DNA from: Euprymna scolopes
Lineage: Eukaryota > Mollusca > Cephalopoda > Sepiida > Sepiolidae
Reading direction: 5' to 3'
Length of the DNA stretch: 39,088 bases
NCBI GenBank assembly: GCA_024364805.1
Contig: CM044519.1
Location: 38,318,331-38,357,418, forward strand
Part shown: positions 19,520-29,829 of the stretch, in pieces
Layout of the letters: each line of letters starts with the position of its first letter
How positions within the stretch are numbered: the stretch's first letter is position 1
Made by a program: the position numbers and the translations under genes
The notes under the pieces: generated by a model
Seen by the model: the letters and a program-made list of their open reading frames with translations, nothing else
What the model was told of the DNA's origin: nothing
The model's database searches: none

Positions 19520-19748
19520 ATCTCAGTCGTGAAGGATTTCTCCCCCAATGACCCGGAACAAAATATTGAAGTGTAGCATCAGAACAGATCTTGGTCCGAA
19601 GGTCAAGACATTTCTTATGGTAGGGGACCACATTAATGTTGTCATCATTTAAAGTGAAAGTAATTTTTATGGAACTAACTGGATTCGAACTTGGTAAATC
19701 TATTTCGTCAATCCGAGTCGTTAATCACTGGACCACCGTCACCTCCCG
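19520..19748 (-). repeat. tRNA-derived SINE with U2-like tail motif
   Basis: The minus strand begins with a tRNA-like head (19748-19672): A box ggtggtccagtgattaacg, B box agttcgaatcc. The body continues with tttcactttaaatgatgac, then gatctgttctgatgctacac (19590-19571) and attggggg(a)gaaatcc near the end. Related bodies appear at 12352, 17980 and 20340. The B box is intact, so pol III transcription is conceivable. Confidence 0.7.
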
Positions 19749-20339
19749 TAGATTAGTGATGCAACGAGATCTGGAGTGCCAAAGTGATTTTCCCGCAAGA
19801 CACAGATAGGTTTCGATTTGATAAATGGTTCATCGTGTGAAATACTGGTTTCCTGTTGTTATTGCACGGAGTTCATAATGGACCTTTTGATTCCGTTTCT
19901 TTCCGTGTTACAAAACGTGGCAGCCCATGAGCAAGGTCGCACGAGATAGATGGCGACTCCTTATTACTAATCGTTTACTATGTCTACTGGTTTCTGTTGA
20001 GGATTTTGAAGTGTTAACAATATAATTATTTGAACCAGTCGTAGCAGACAATGAATTGAAGAAATGGAGAATACTGCGGTTTGCTTACAGCTGAAAACAA
20101 TTGAAAAGATACTCAAAAGCCTCGAGAGAATGTCGAGTAAAGTATCCAAAATAACTCGCCCACTGAGGGGTAAGAATTCGAAACTTTCTATGGAGTTTTC
20201 TCTGTCTATTTTAACGTCTTTATCGCTCTTGTTTCTTTCCATCTGTCTTTTCTTCTTCTCGCTGAAAAGCCGAAGAGAAGTTATTTATAAGTAAAAGTAA
20301 ATGCACCTCTATTCTATTGTTAGCACTAGCGTCTCAAAT
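19749..20339. other. Unrecognised stretch
   Basis: Two opposed frames (19967-20242 minus, 20064-20294 plus) overlap. The minus one shows a Leu/Ile-rich middle but no family. No support for either. Confidence 0.4.
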
Positions 20340-20478
20340 TCTTTCCAGAATCTTGTACTTATAGGAAAGTACACGTGAAGGTCACCAACATCCAAAGTAA
20401 AAGTGATGCTATGGAACTTCCTTGATGCGAATTTGGCACATAGTCGAGGACTTCAGACCACGGCGCTATTCATTTTCT
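20340..20478 (-). repeat. tRNA-derived SINE fragment
   Basis: The minus strand has an A-box-like gcgccgtggtctgaagtcc and a worn B box (ccaaattcgcatc). It then runs gttccatagcatcactttta and tttggatgttggtgacc, parallel to the 19520-19748 copy. Confidence 0.6.
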
Positions 20479-20754
20479 CGCTGCAACTTACTTGAACTTA
20501 CAAAAATCAGATGAAATTAAAAATTAAGTTTTGATAATATCGCATAACTCCAATCTTCATATTTCCTATCACAGCATAAAGTTGATACATCGGTACTCGT
20601 AACGGAAACGAGGTTAAACAATGTTGAGTCTGGTCAGTAGCAGGTGGGAAACTATGTTGGAAGACTAGTTTTAGTATGGAAGAGAGCGGCGTCTCTCTCT
20701 CTCTCTAAAAAAAAAAACAAAAAAAACAAGGCCGATAGACATTAGTCGGGTGCT

Positions 20755-20965
20755 CTCGTGTAATGAATGAATGCGTGAATGTACGATTGACATGAAATTC
20801 TAAAAGATAAACTAAAATGACCGAAAATGTGCTGAAATGACTTAAATAAATAAAAAGTAAATGACTTAGAATGACTTTAATGAACTTAAGGATGAATTGA
20901 ATGCTTAAAAATAACTGGAATCCTTCAAAAATAACTTGAATGATCTGAATGACTCGGAGACTGAC
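20755..20965 (+). repeat. Degenerate AATGACTT-like repeat
   Basis: The phrases gaatga, aatgactt, aatgaacttaag, gaatgat and gaatgactcgg recur about every 8-16 bases. It looks like an old, heavily mutated short-period satellite. The 89-codon minus frame here is a by-product. Confidence 0.55.
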
Positions 20966-21044
20966 TAGTTGCAAAGCGGGTGATCATTTTACATTAAATT
21001 AATACAGAAAAGTGATCCCCCATTTTATATCACAATAAGTACAT

Positions 21045-21385
21045 CGTGTATTAAGAACAGATGGTATTTATTTGCTCCCCCACCGAGCAAATTAGGCACA
21101 GGGCCGATTTTTAATGTGAGGAGTGAAGGGAGGGGGAAGGGAAAAAGGGGACCAGCTCCCGAGAGGTGGGAAATGGGAGCTGGTTAATGGTCAGGCATGT
21201 GGGGTTGCCCCCACATCTGGTCTTTGCTAGTCATAGCTAGTCATAGCTAGTCATAGCTTGCAGCATCTGCCGGAACAGATGCTACACTTTGATCTTGGCT
21301 AAAAGGTCAAAAAAAGCTAAGAACACTATGTATTAAGAACAGACCTTTGATCTTAACCAAAAAGGCCAAGCACAAAAGTGTTACA
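21045..21385 (-). repeat. U2 snRNA-derived repeat with up to three U2-like modules
   Basis: The minus strand from 21371 reads gcttggcctttttggttaag and atcaaaggtctgttctt, then from 21308 gaccttttagccaagatcaa and agtgtagcatctgttc. Both match the U2 5' domain (cggccttttggctaagatcaaagtgtagtatctgttct). A weaker third piece (ccatctgttcttaatacac) lies near 21045-21065. Between them are two clean hairpins: 21151-21160 with 21175-21184 (10 bp) and 21197-21204 with 21209-21216 (8 bp, ttgc loop). There are also three tandem tcatagctag units at 21231-21257. It is too rearranged to be a U2 gene; a SINE or composite pseudogene is likely. Confidence 0.7.
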
Positions 21386-22904
21386 AACAGACAGACCGAC
21401 AGAATGACTTATAGAGTCGCTTGCACGCGACTGAAAAAAATACAAAGTATACGTTATTATATCCCTTGTCAGAGATCATCTCTATGCAATTGGGTATCGC
21501 TTGTAATTTTAGTTTTCTACGGTGGGTCGGGCCGATTCAACTTGACCAAAGTGAATATCACACTATATAATCGGTATTGTTTTTTTGTTTTTTTTTAATT
21601 TTTTACTTACCTCTTCACCAGTATGTTCGACACAATGTCAATGTGCTAATTTTATTTATATCAGCATACATATATATATGTGTGTGTGTGTTAAGATTTT
21701 CTTCCTTAGAAGCGCTGGTTGAGTTTGAATTAAATAAGATACGTAGTATATTCGTTTAAAGCCAGACACAATGCATTGTTACAAAATAAACATATGTTTA
21801 TTTTGTTAGAAATTTATGTTAAAGTCCATAAATATATTTTGACGGAGACCGCCATCTTCAGTAGTCGTGTTTTTTTTTTTGTTTTTTTTTTTTGCCATTT
21901 TCTTGAAGCAAAGAATTAGCCGTTTGTTGTTTCTACGATAGTTTTTAAGTCTTTATTTTACTTCAGTCGAAGTTCTCATGAATCAAGGGGCCCACTGCCT
22001 GGTCCTTTTTCAATTCAATATATTAAAAAAAAATATTTTTATTGAACCGTCCTGTTAGGTAATCAAACTTAACCCAAGTCCCAGTATAATCTTTCAACAT
22101 ATTTTATCTCACACTGCACAAAAAAACAAAACGAACTGATAAAAAACAACATGTCTGGGAATGTATACATCATCCCCCATAGTCTTCTGACCTCACACCG
22201 ATTGATTTCCTTTTTTATTTTTTATCTGATTACAATGTACTTAAAGTGAAGATGTTCAATAAGTTTATGAACAAATTCATCAACAACATTGACTTAAATA
22301 TATTATTAGGATGACAATAGCAAAAAATTCTGTATTCGTTAATGATCAAATTAATGTTATGCTTATACTGAACTTTTTCTCGAGTGACCGTTGACCCTAG
22401 TTATATCGTGACCCCTAGTAAAAATAAACTTTAATTAAAAATCAATATTAGTTTAATAATCACAATAAAACCAACATCATTTGAACTCTCTACTGTCAGG
22501 TTCAGAGGGCACGATTATATCCATTTGTTTCTTTTTTTTTTCTTGTTCCTAAAAAGTGATCAAGACCCGGCGGGGGGGACGCGGAAGTCCAGGGGTTAAA
22601 TGTTAATCACGATGTTTTAAATAACTCCTAACTAGCATAATTTAAACCCGGCATCTTGTTGAATCTTAAAATAGATATAATAAGATATTTCGGGAAAGAA
22701 ACTAACAGTTCGTGAATAATATAGTGTCTCTACGTGTGGGGATTTCCTCCTCTGAAAACACACACACATCCGGATTGAATGAAAACAGCTGCAAATAGTC
22801 ACAGTCTGTGAGAATATCACCGCTAAAACAAATACTAAAATAAATAAATATTACTAAATAAGATTAATAAAATAATAACGAGCAAAAAAAAACCCTAAAA
22901 TCTA
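21386..22904. other. Unrecognised AT-rich stretch
   Basis: Holds a 26-bp perfect palindrome at 21781-21806, a hammerhead-like phrase near 21825-21866, T-rich runs, and a G-rich phrase near 22570. No gene recognised. Confidence 0.45.
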
Positions 22905-23610
22905 TTCTTTTGGTTCCCGCCCCCTACCCTCGACAAAGAGGGTGGCCTTGTATTTACCCTTGTCCGCTCGTCCGTTCGTCTGTCCGCATTTTTCTCAATA
23001 CTTACGCCTTGGAATTATTTTGAAATTTTTCACAAACATTTAACATATGAGTAAAAAAAAAAAAAAATGTAATAGGACGGATTTTCCAGGAAAACTCCGA
23101 TTGTCCCTAGAGGTGCCTTTCGGGTTAAAATGGCTAAACTTGACACTTTTGTGCTTATTAATAAAAATTGATGCCTCGGATGTTTATCTTAATTTTTGAA
23201 AAGCTGTAACTAACTGATTTCTATATGATTTTTTTGTCTATACTTCGCGATAACTCTTTGATATACCACAGGTGATCTTTTAGGGATAATAAAAAGACTC
23301 CATTTCTGGAACTATTTTACCATATTTGTTCAAACTGTTCTGTGTATGTCTATTTAGCAGTTTTGCATAATGCGGAACTCAAATTTAAATATGTTAAGGC
23401 TTTGGGGACTTTTGGGGCTAAATGGCGGTGGGCAAATGATGGACTTAGTCATTTCTTTTTTACATGGCGCAGAACTGAAATTTACATATGTTAAGACCTA
23501 TAACTGGACCGTTTGTTCATTTTCACCAGGATTTGATATCCCCTGGGGACTTTTGAGGCTAAATGGGGGTGGGCAATGCTGAACTTAGTCATTTTGTATA
23601 CCTCGTTCAC
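22905..23610 (+). repeat. Unclassified repeat with partial internal duplication
   Basis: gggacttttggggctaaatg (23406) recurs as gggacttttgaggctaaatg (23547). Each is followed by gg(c/g)ggtgggcaa and (g/t)acttagtcatt. atttaaatatgttaag (23386) recurs as atttacatatgttaag near 23479. The upstream ccgtccgcattttt-type phrase with a ctc(a)ata run is typical of dispersed invertebrate repeats. No class assigned. Confidence 0.5.
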
Positions 23611-24053
23611 TGTGCACTCATGAGGGACCATGCATGCTTCACTTGTTTCTTATTAATATGTCGACAGAAAAGGCGAACATTACTGAAATATCTTAACCAG
23701 TCTGGAACCCTGTTTGTATGAAGCATACAATTGGATTATTTGTAATCCCATGTGCTGAGGTTCCAATGCTCCTATGAAACTGAAGATATCGAGGGTAGAT
23801 CAGAATAATATTGTTTTGTTTATCTCTATGTCCGTTTCACCTTTTCGCGGAAACTACTTGACCGATTTAGCTGAATTGTTGTATGTGCTTTGCTATAAGG
23901 CGTATCGAACTATTATGGTGTACCTCCGATGTAAAGTTTTGGATTAATAGTGATTAATATTTAATACTACAATGAACACAGATTTAAAAATATTCCACCA
24001 TCATTTTGCATAAAACACTCTTTCCAAGTTACCTATCTGTAAGTTTAGTTCGA
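23611..24053. other. Unrecognised stretch
   Basis: A phrase tgaccgatttagctgaattg near 23869 resembles a motif common in dispersed invertebrate repeats. Nothing firmer. Confidence 0.35.
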
Positions 24054-24227
24054 TAGTTGCGTCCTATCGTTTCTATCAGATGCTTTGTTACTTGCTCTAC
24101 AGCCCCCAAATGAGTTCAGTTAAACATAAGGTCAGTAATTTATTCCAGGAAACTCTGATTTGAGATGAGAAATAGACATTGCATCTGCCGTGTAAAGATG
24201 AAGTGTTGAATCTGTTCTGACACTGCA
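24054..24227 (+). repeat. Direct repeat, copy 1
   Basis: Nearly identical to 26168-26348: tcctatcgtttctatcagat, gcccccaaatgagttcag, ttattccaggaaactctgat, aatctgttctgacactgc. Its tail again has the U2-like/SINE phrase. Probably one young SINE-like family. Confidence 0.85.
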
Positions 24228-24245
24228 CCACGTAACATATATATG

Positions 24246-24400
24246 CTAGTATGCCGTTCGGCGCTGTTAGATACGTTTAAATATGATATTTTAATTCATG
24301 TAGATTCTATATTTATTATCATAAAGCTAATTTTCTTTAGATAATGTTATAGTACAAAATATATAGCAGTGATTTTAAAATATTCAAAAAAAATGATTTT
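24246..24400 (+). repeat. 5' fragment of family B repeat
   Basis: ctagtatgccgttcggcgct, then gatacgtttaaatatgatat and tttaattcatgtagattcta match the starts at 912 and 5610. Confidence 0.55.
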
Positions 24401-24708
24401 GGTGCCATCAGCTATAATCGAGACCAAAATATTTGAGCTATAGAAAAGTGGACGAGAAAACGTTAAGCGACTCTATACTGTTAAGGTATACTTGCGCATG
24501 CGCAGAAGTAACGCGTTATATTTATTTACTCTTGTAAAGTTCTTTTTTACAATTTTGACTTCTCGGCAACTATCATTACCGGCTAAAAAACAAATCCTTC
24601 TTTTTTAGACAGGTGCGCATCGCCTACATATCATGTTTCAAGTATGTAGACACAAAATCCAGAGATGAGTTTGATAGAGATTGCTCCACAGATACAAATA
24701 CAAGACCA

Positions 24709-24710
<2 letters not shown>

Positions 24711-24758
<48 letters not shown>
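24711..24758. repeat. (TA)n microsatellite at SINE 3' end
   Basis: About 24 TA units next to the 3' end of the 5S-derived SINE, where its tail would be. Spurious Tyr-Ile frames arise on both strands. Confidence 0.95.
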
Positions 24759-24759
<1 letters not shown>

Positions 24760-24996
24760 TGCCTGCGCGTGAAATTATTGTCAGGAGGTGCGCAATCTCC
24801 AACCACACATCTCCTGAGTTGACATTGTTAAATACCAGTAGCAATTGAAGTGTATGTACAAGAACGCTGGAAAAAATGCCGAGATATACGGAGAGCACGT
24901 AAAGCACCTAGAATTCCCAAATGGCCAACCCTTTGATACTAACCAGGCTCAAAGTTGCGGTGATCTGACGAGAACCCGTGTGTCAACGCGATTATT
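24759..24996 (-). repeat. 5S rRNA-derived SINE, second copy
   Basis: The minus strand from 24996 reads gacacacgggttctcgtcag, atcaccgcaactttgagcct, ggttagtatcaaagggttgg and catttgggaattctaggtgc. That is 5S rRNA from the A-box region to the 3' stem. The body follows and ends at a (TA)n tract. It shares body segments with 16440-16683, so the two are one SINE family rather than separate 5S pseudogenes. The A-box region has a small deletion relative to the first copy. Confidence 0.82.
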
Positions 24997-24999
24997 CCG

Positions 25000-25778
25000 T
25001 GTATAATATATATATGTGTGTGTGTGTGTGTATACTAGCATAAATACCCGGTGTTGCACGAGTCGACATGGAGTTTGCTTTGGACACACCTGTTATACTA
25101 AGGACCTTGAGCACTTTCATCGATATCCCTGCAACAATTTCAAAAATAAAAGAATGGATAAAAACACGATAATATAATCGCTCGAATAAAAAGTACATGC
25201 CAACCTCCCAAGCGAATATTTCAGCAGAAGGGATATAAAAAGAAGCATTCTCCAAATATTGAGCCCTTTTTGTTTCCCATGCGCTGGAACTCCCCTTAAA
25301 AAAAATAAATGTAACAAAACCACTTTTATTTCAATCAAAATAGCATAGACCGTGCGACAGAAAAAAAAAGTGAGCCGCGGCAGCCAGGCTCAAACATGAA
25401 ACTCGAAAGAGGAAAAGAAGAAAAAAGTTAATGGCAAATCCGTTTGCCCACACAGGAATTATTTATGACGTTATGATGTTGCAGAATAAGTTTTTTTTTA
25501 ATGTAGTTTTAGTAAATTACGCGTGTGTTACGCAAAAACGGTGATGCAACAAATGACCCCCCACTTCCAAAAAGTGACCCAATTGACTGCAATAGAATTA
25601 GCTTTTTTCTGTTTTTTTTGTTGTTGTTGTTTTTTTTTTTCTAATTGTCACATAATATGAATCCGACACATTCCTTTTTCAAATGGTACCATTGGATGCG
25701 GCTAACAAAAGTTTTTACAAACATAAAATCACACATACAAACACCCATACATTTGCCGTTTATATAATAGATGTATAA
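25000..25778 (+). repeat. GTTGC-start dispersed repeat (family A)
   Basis: Directly follows a (TA)n(TG)n tract (about 25003-25032). It begins actagcataaatacccggtg and ttgcacgagtcgacatgg, and it ends with cacacatacaaacacccata and ttatataatagat (25726-25770). About 270 bp after the start match 29448-29725 and, reversed, 33735-34014: ttatactaaggaccttgagc, aaaagaatggata, tcccatgcgctgga. No long frame. Confidence 0.65.
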
Positions 25779-26167
25779 AAGTGGGGTCGGCATCTATGAA
25801 ACGCTGATTCTCACAGCTATATGATTTTGAAGCTTGATGCGTCCACATTTTATGTCCGTTGGTTATAAATAAACCAAGATATCAAGAAGGCATTTACAAG
25901 AGAATAGGGAAAATTCATAGCTCGTAGACATCGTTCTTTGTATATTTGCCATTTTCTTTATCTGGGAGTGCTGAAGGAACGTACAGCGAGTTATTCAGCC
26001 CTTCCGTAATTTACAAATGTCTTATGATGATGAATAAATGCTTGTCGAGCTGAGAGCTTGTAGGTTTATTGTTGTTGTTTTTTTTATTGTAAAATAGTTA
26101 TAAGTAAACAGGTATGTCACTGAGGTATTTACTTGTGAATAGGGTAAAAATTCACAGCTACTAAGCA
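25779..26167. other. Unrecognised stretch
   Basis: No supported feature. Confidence 0.4.
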
Positions 26168-26348
26168 TAGTTACGTCCTATCGTTTCTATCAGATGCTTT
26201 GTTCGTAGTTACTTGCTCTACAACCCCCAAATGAGTTCAGTTAAACATAAGGTCAGTCATTTATTCCAGGAAACTCTGATTTGAGACAAGAAATAAATAT
26301 TGTATCTGCCGTGTAAAGATGACTTGTTGTATCTGTTCTGACACTGCA
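26168..26348 (+). repeat. Direct repeat, copy 2
   Basis: Second copy of 24054-24227, same strand, ~2.1 kb away. It differs by a 7-bp insertion (cgtagtt) and a handful of substitutions. Confidence 0.85.
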
Positions 26349-26384
26349 ATTTGCATCTAGCCATACGGCCCTAATCTCTGCCTT

Positions 26385-26591
26385 TCAAAGCTATTTATCT
26401 ATATCTATACATCTATTTTTCTATCCATATACATCTTTTTCTCTCTCTATCTATATGTATTTTATAACTTACTACCTAGCTCTACCTACGTGTTGAGCAC
26501 TGTTGAAGTAAATACTTAAAGTTTACGTATAAATTTATACTTCCGTATATTAATTTATGTGATTAAATGAAGTAGTTATATATATATAAAT

Positions 26592-26686
<95 letters not shown>

Positions 26687-26775
26687 CTCAGTCTATATCT
26701 ATGTACCCATTTCTATTTATTCATCTCGCTATTTATCTCTATCTCTATTCCTCTACCTATCAATCTATCAAATTT
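26385..26775. repeat. Compound CTAT/TC/TA microsatellite
   Basis: Imperfect CTAT-type units at 26390-26460, (TC)n at 26592-26615, about 34 TA units at 26616-26683, and CTAT/TCTAT units again at 26690-26770. The longest simple tract in the window. Confidence 0.95.
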
Positions 26776-27026
26776 TTAACAGTAATTTAACCGCTGCACC
26801 CGCAAATACGGCAGATGCCTCTTAAAGGTGTTCCCAATCGCTTGATATGTCACGCTAAATTTGAAATAGTACTTTTTAGATGGTCTATGAATATTTGAGA
26901 TGAAGATTGATAATTCATATTTCGATTATTCGAACTACCGTTCTCGCCTTGAGTGTTATTCACACAAGGTTTTGGCTGATGCTACTTGCGATCTTATTCA
27001 AGTAGAATCGGAAAGCATTTTGTCTT

Positions 27027-27265
27027 GCGAACGCGTGGCGCAACGGATAAAGTACAACAAAATTCAGTTGTAAGCGCCACTCCTCTCGGGGTCGAATCTT
27101 CAATCCTCGCGATACGAAAACTAGAATTGAGAATTACTTAGGACTTTACCCGGTCAGGGCTGACAGAAACAAGTGTATGCTACCCCGCTGGTCCGAACTT
27201 CAGTGCAAATTTCTGAGTTCGCCAGAAAGATAAAAAAATCCGACAAAAAAAGACAAAAAAAAAAT
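27027..27265 (+). repeat. tRNA-Arg-like SINE
   Basis: gcgtggcgcaacggataaag (27033-27052) is a textbook tRNA-Arg A box region, and ggggtcgaatcttc a worn B box. The downstream body (gagaattacttaggacttta, cggtcagggctgacagaaac, gagttcgccagaaagat) recurs at 36140-36270 inside the third foldback. No cloverleaf anticodon arm is preserved. The body ends in A-rich repeats near 27232-27266. Confidence 0.65.
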
Positions 27266-27439
27266 CTGAACGTCGATGGTTACAGCGACCGAATCTTAGT
27301 TTGAATAATAACAATAATCCACAAGTTTTAGATGTTTCAGTTACTCTGTATAATATGCCACACCTATTCACAAGTCGGCCTCGTTAATAGTTAATACAGC
27401 ATAAGACGCGTAGATAGACCGGACGTATATCAGAAATAA

Positions 27440-27816
27440 CCGTTCTTTATTTTGTACGTACGATAAACCCTCCCTTAGAATGTCTGCTGCAAGATGTTGA
27501 TGGAATTGACGGGTGGTATTCCGGTGGGCGGTAGAGGCTCCAGTGGGTAGCATATGTTGTTTTTATATAAGCCTGGTGGAATGGTATTGGGCATGGTAAG
27601 GGGTTGTGATGCTAAGGGGTACTGCTGATATACGTGATTGCAGCAACGTGCCCTGCACGACAGGGACAGGTAGAATAAGATTACCGGTAACGAACACTTC
27701 ATATGCACGTTTATCAGAGTACGAAATGCAACCGTGCCGGGTGTCAACAGCCAGATTGAATTCATTGCCACCTACCCGGGGTGGAGAGCGGGAAGAGAGG
27801 CAAAAATAGCATCGGG
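27440..27816 (-). other. Coding-like patch, unassigned
   Basis: The DNA is clearly richer in GC than its surroundings. On the minus strand a strong splice-acceptor-like tctctattttcag ends at 27817. Two overlapping open frames follow (to 27563 and to 27475), and an AATAAA lies 24 bases past the second stop (27451-27446). One frame is Pro-rich near its end (PLEPLPPTGIPPVNS). It may be a last exon of a host gene, or a worn retroelement; I recognise no family in either frame. Confidence 0.25.
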
Positions 27817-28186
27817 CTGAAAATAGAGAAGCACGCACGAATATAAACGTCAGGAAACCAGAGAAATCGAAAACAAACAAACATTTCATCTTTGTTTCTG
27901 CAATATTGTATAACTATGTATTTATGATATGAACTATTATTACAGGGTATAAAAAAAAAACTCTTGGTGTTCGTTTTTGCGCGTCAGTGCAATTTCGATA
28001 ATTGCAAATGGAATTCTGTTTTTTTTCATGTATTATTGCTTGCCATTTTATTAAAATCAAAACTATAATATCTGTGCTATTATATAAAAAAAAAAACTTT
28101 GTCTGCGTTTGTGAGAGGATTCTTTTTTATGTACTCCATAACGGCTGGGCCGATTTTTATGTAATTCCACACAAACGTACAGTTAA

Positions 28187-28366
28187 TATTTTCAATTGAC
28201 TTGAACACTAGGATACTTCGATTAAGTCAAATATGAACAGGTAAAATTAATGAAGAATAAAAGGCGAATCAAATTAGGTATATGTTCTTTGCACAGTTAC
28301 ATTCAATTTAACTTAAATTTGCGGTTCTTACACAAATGACATGCGAGGACTTTTTGGCGCCACTGT
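28187..28366. mobile_element. TIR element (Tc1/mariner-like MITE), truncated copy
   Basis: ttcaattgacttgaacacta, acattcaatttaacttaaat and the right end cgaggactttttggcgccactg, followed by TA, parallel the complete copy at 31218-31400. The left TIR is missing. Confidence 0.6.
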
Positions 28367-28708
28367 AAATTCTGTATCTTACAGGGTTCTTAGAAAAGTT
28401 TTTTTTATCGGAAACTCTCTCTGCTATTATATAAAAGTCATTGTGTGTGTGTGTGTGTGTGTTCGACATACGTTCCCAAACGGCTTAGGTATTTTTTTGC
28501 AAATTTCACACAAAGGTAATTTATGTAGCTGGCAGTGTTCTTAAATATGTTTTGTACAGAAATTCATGCAATAAGTATTGAAAATCGAAAAAAATCCGAT
28601 CCTAAAAATAGTTTCTTATAAATAAGAAAGAATAATTTTTACACGTTACACCGGACAGGAAGAAAGTAAAATCTTGGTAATGATTTCTTTAGAAAAAGAA
28701 TTGGCATC

Positions 28709-28783
28709 TGGAGATATAGCTCAGTTGTAGAGCATTCGACTTCAGATCAAAGGATCCTGTGTTCAAGCCCGGGTGTACCTCAT
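28709..28783 (+). ncRNA. tRNA-like core of family B, better kept copy
   Basis: ggagatatagctcagttgta (A box) and gtgttcaagcccgg (B box) at tRNA spacing. A 7-base ctTCAga loop sits over a weak 4-of-5 stem. The acceptor and T stems do not pair fully. It reads opposite to the host repeat, as at 5984-6060. Confidence 0.65.
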
Positions 28784-28988
28784 CATTTTATTTTATTTTT
28801 TCTTGTTGATGAGTTCAATTTACGAGAAAAGAAGAGGTACCACTTAAAATCACGGCAAATCATTTCTTCGTTTGCATATTTTAAAACTAATCATTAATCA
28901 GATGTGACTTCGGGAGCATTCCTCGTCGAACCCAAATATTAGATGGCGTGATATTGTAAACAAACACAAACGAGATTCGATTAACGAT

Positions 28989-29190
28989 ATTATTATTATT
29001 ATTGTTGTTGTTATTATTGTTATTATTTATTATTATTATTATTATTATTTATTTATTATTATTGTTATTATTGTTTTTATTGTTGTTATTATTGTTATTA
29101 TTGTTGTTGTTATTGTTATTATTATTGTTGTTATTATTATTGTTTAATATTATTATTGTTATTATTATTTATTTTATTTATTTATTTTTT
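28989..29190. repeat. (TTA/TTG)n microsatellite
   Basis: About 65 near-perfect trinucleotides. It produces a false poly-Leu/Ile open frame (29002-29199). Confidence 0.95.
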
Positions 29191-29447
29191 GCGAATTAGT
29201 CCACGTGGCAATTTATTCTTCTTAATATATAATACTCAATAGAAGATTGATTCTATAATGGTACATACGCAATTTGCATAAATTAAAATATAACGTTTAT
29301 GCATATTGTACGACTGCACAACACCGAGCGTACAGTACGCTTAAGTATCGATAATCAAAAGTCCAATGAATACAAGTGAGAAGGAAGCAATGTTAATATT
29401 TTATACAGCCTAACAGCACAAATTAATTTGAGAAGTGTTATTACCAC

Positions 29448-29728
29448 ACTAGCATGGATACTCGGTATTGACCTGGTCGACATGAACTTTCGTTTGGAAC
29501 ACACTTGCTATACTAAGAATATTGATCACTTTCATCGAGAGCAACGTCTATACCCTCACAGCAATTTCCAAAGTAAAAGAATGGATAGAAGCATGAACAT
29601 GTAATCGCCTAAAAAAAAAGAAGTACGTGACACACTCTCCACCAGATACTTCAGTAGAAAGGATACAAAGAGAAGACGCTAATCTCCAGATATTAAGCAC
29701 TTTTTTGCCCATGCGCTGGACCCCACCA
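29448..29728 (+). repeat. Family A repeat, 5' part
   Basis: ctagcatggatactcggtat, tggtcgacatgaactttc and the 270-bp block up to gcccatgcgctggacc match 25033-25300. Confidence 0.7.
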
Positions 29729-29829
29729 CGCAAAAATATAATTGCTTGTTATATAAAAACTTTTTAAAAAATCTTATCTCAAACTATTTTATATTAATGT
29801 TTTTCTCCTCACCTATTTGCACATAATAC

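Larger units (their letters stand above)
28425..29315 (-). repeat. Family B repeat with tRNA-like core, second copy
   Basis: This is the reverse orientation of 5603-6380. The 3' end is the (TG)n run at 28442-28461 next to gctattatataaaag. The 5' start near 29315 reads on the minus strand gtacgctcggtgttgtgcag then tcgtacaatatgc. The tRNA-like core is at 28709-28783. The interior also contains a (TTA/TTG)n tract (28989-29190) that this copy has gained. A similar 3' end lies just upstream at about 28070-28160, so two copies may abut. Confidence 0.7.

Noticed and set aside
21335-21371. Functional U2 snRNA gene
   Set aside because: Only the 5' domain is present and duplicated; the branch-site region, Sm site and 3' stems are not recognisable.
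28709-28783. Functional tRNA gene with TCA anticodon
   Set aside because: Acceptor and T stems pair poorly and the same sequence sits in the middle of a dispersed repeat.
29002-29199. 65-codon Leu/Ile-rich frame
   Set aside because: Direct translation of the (TTA/TTG)n microsatellite.
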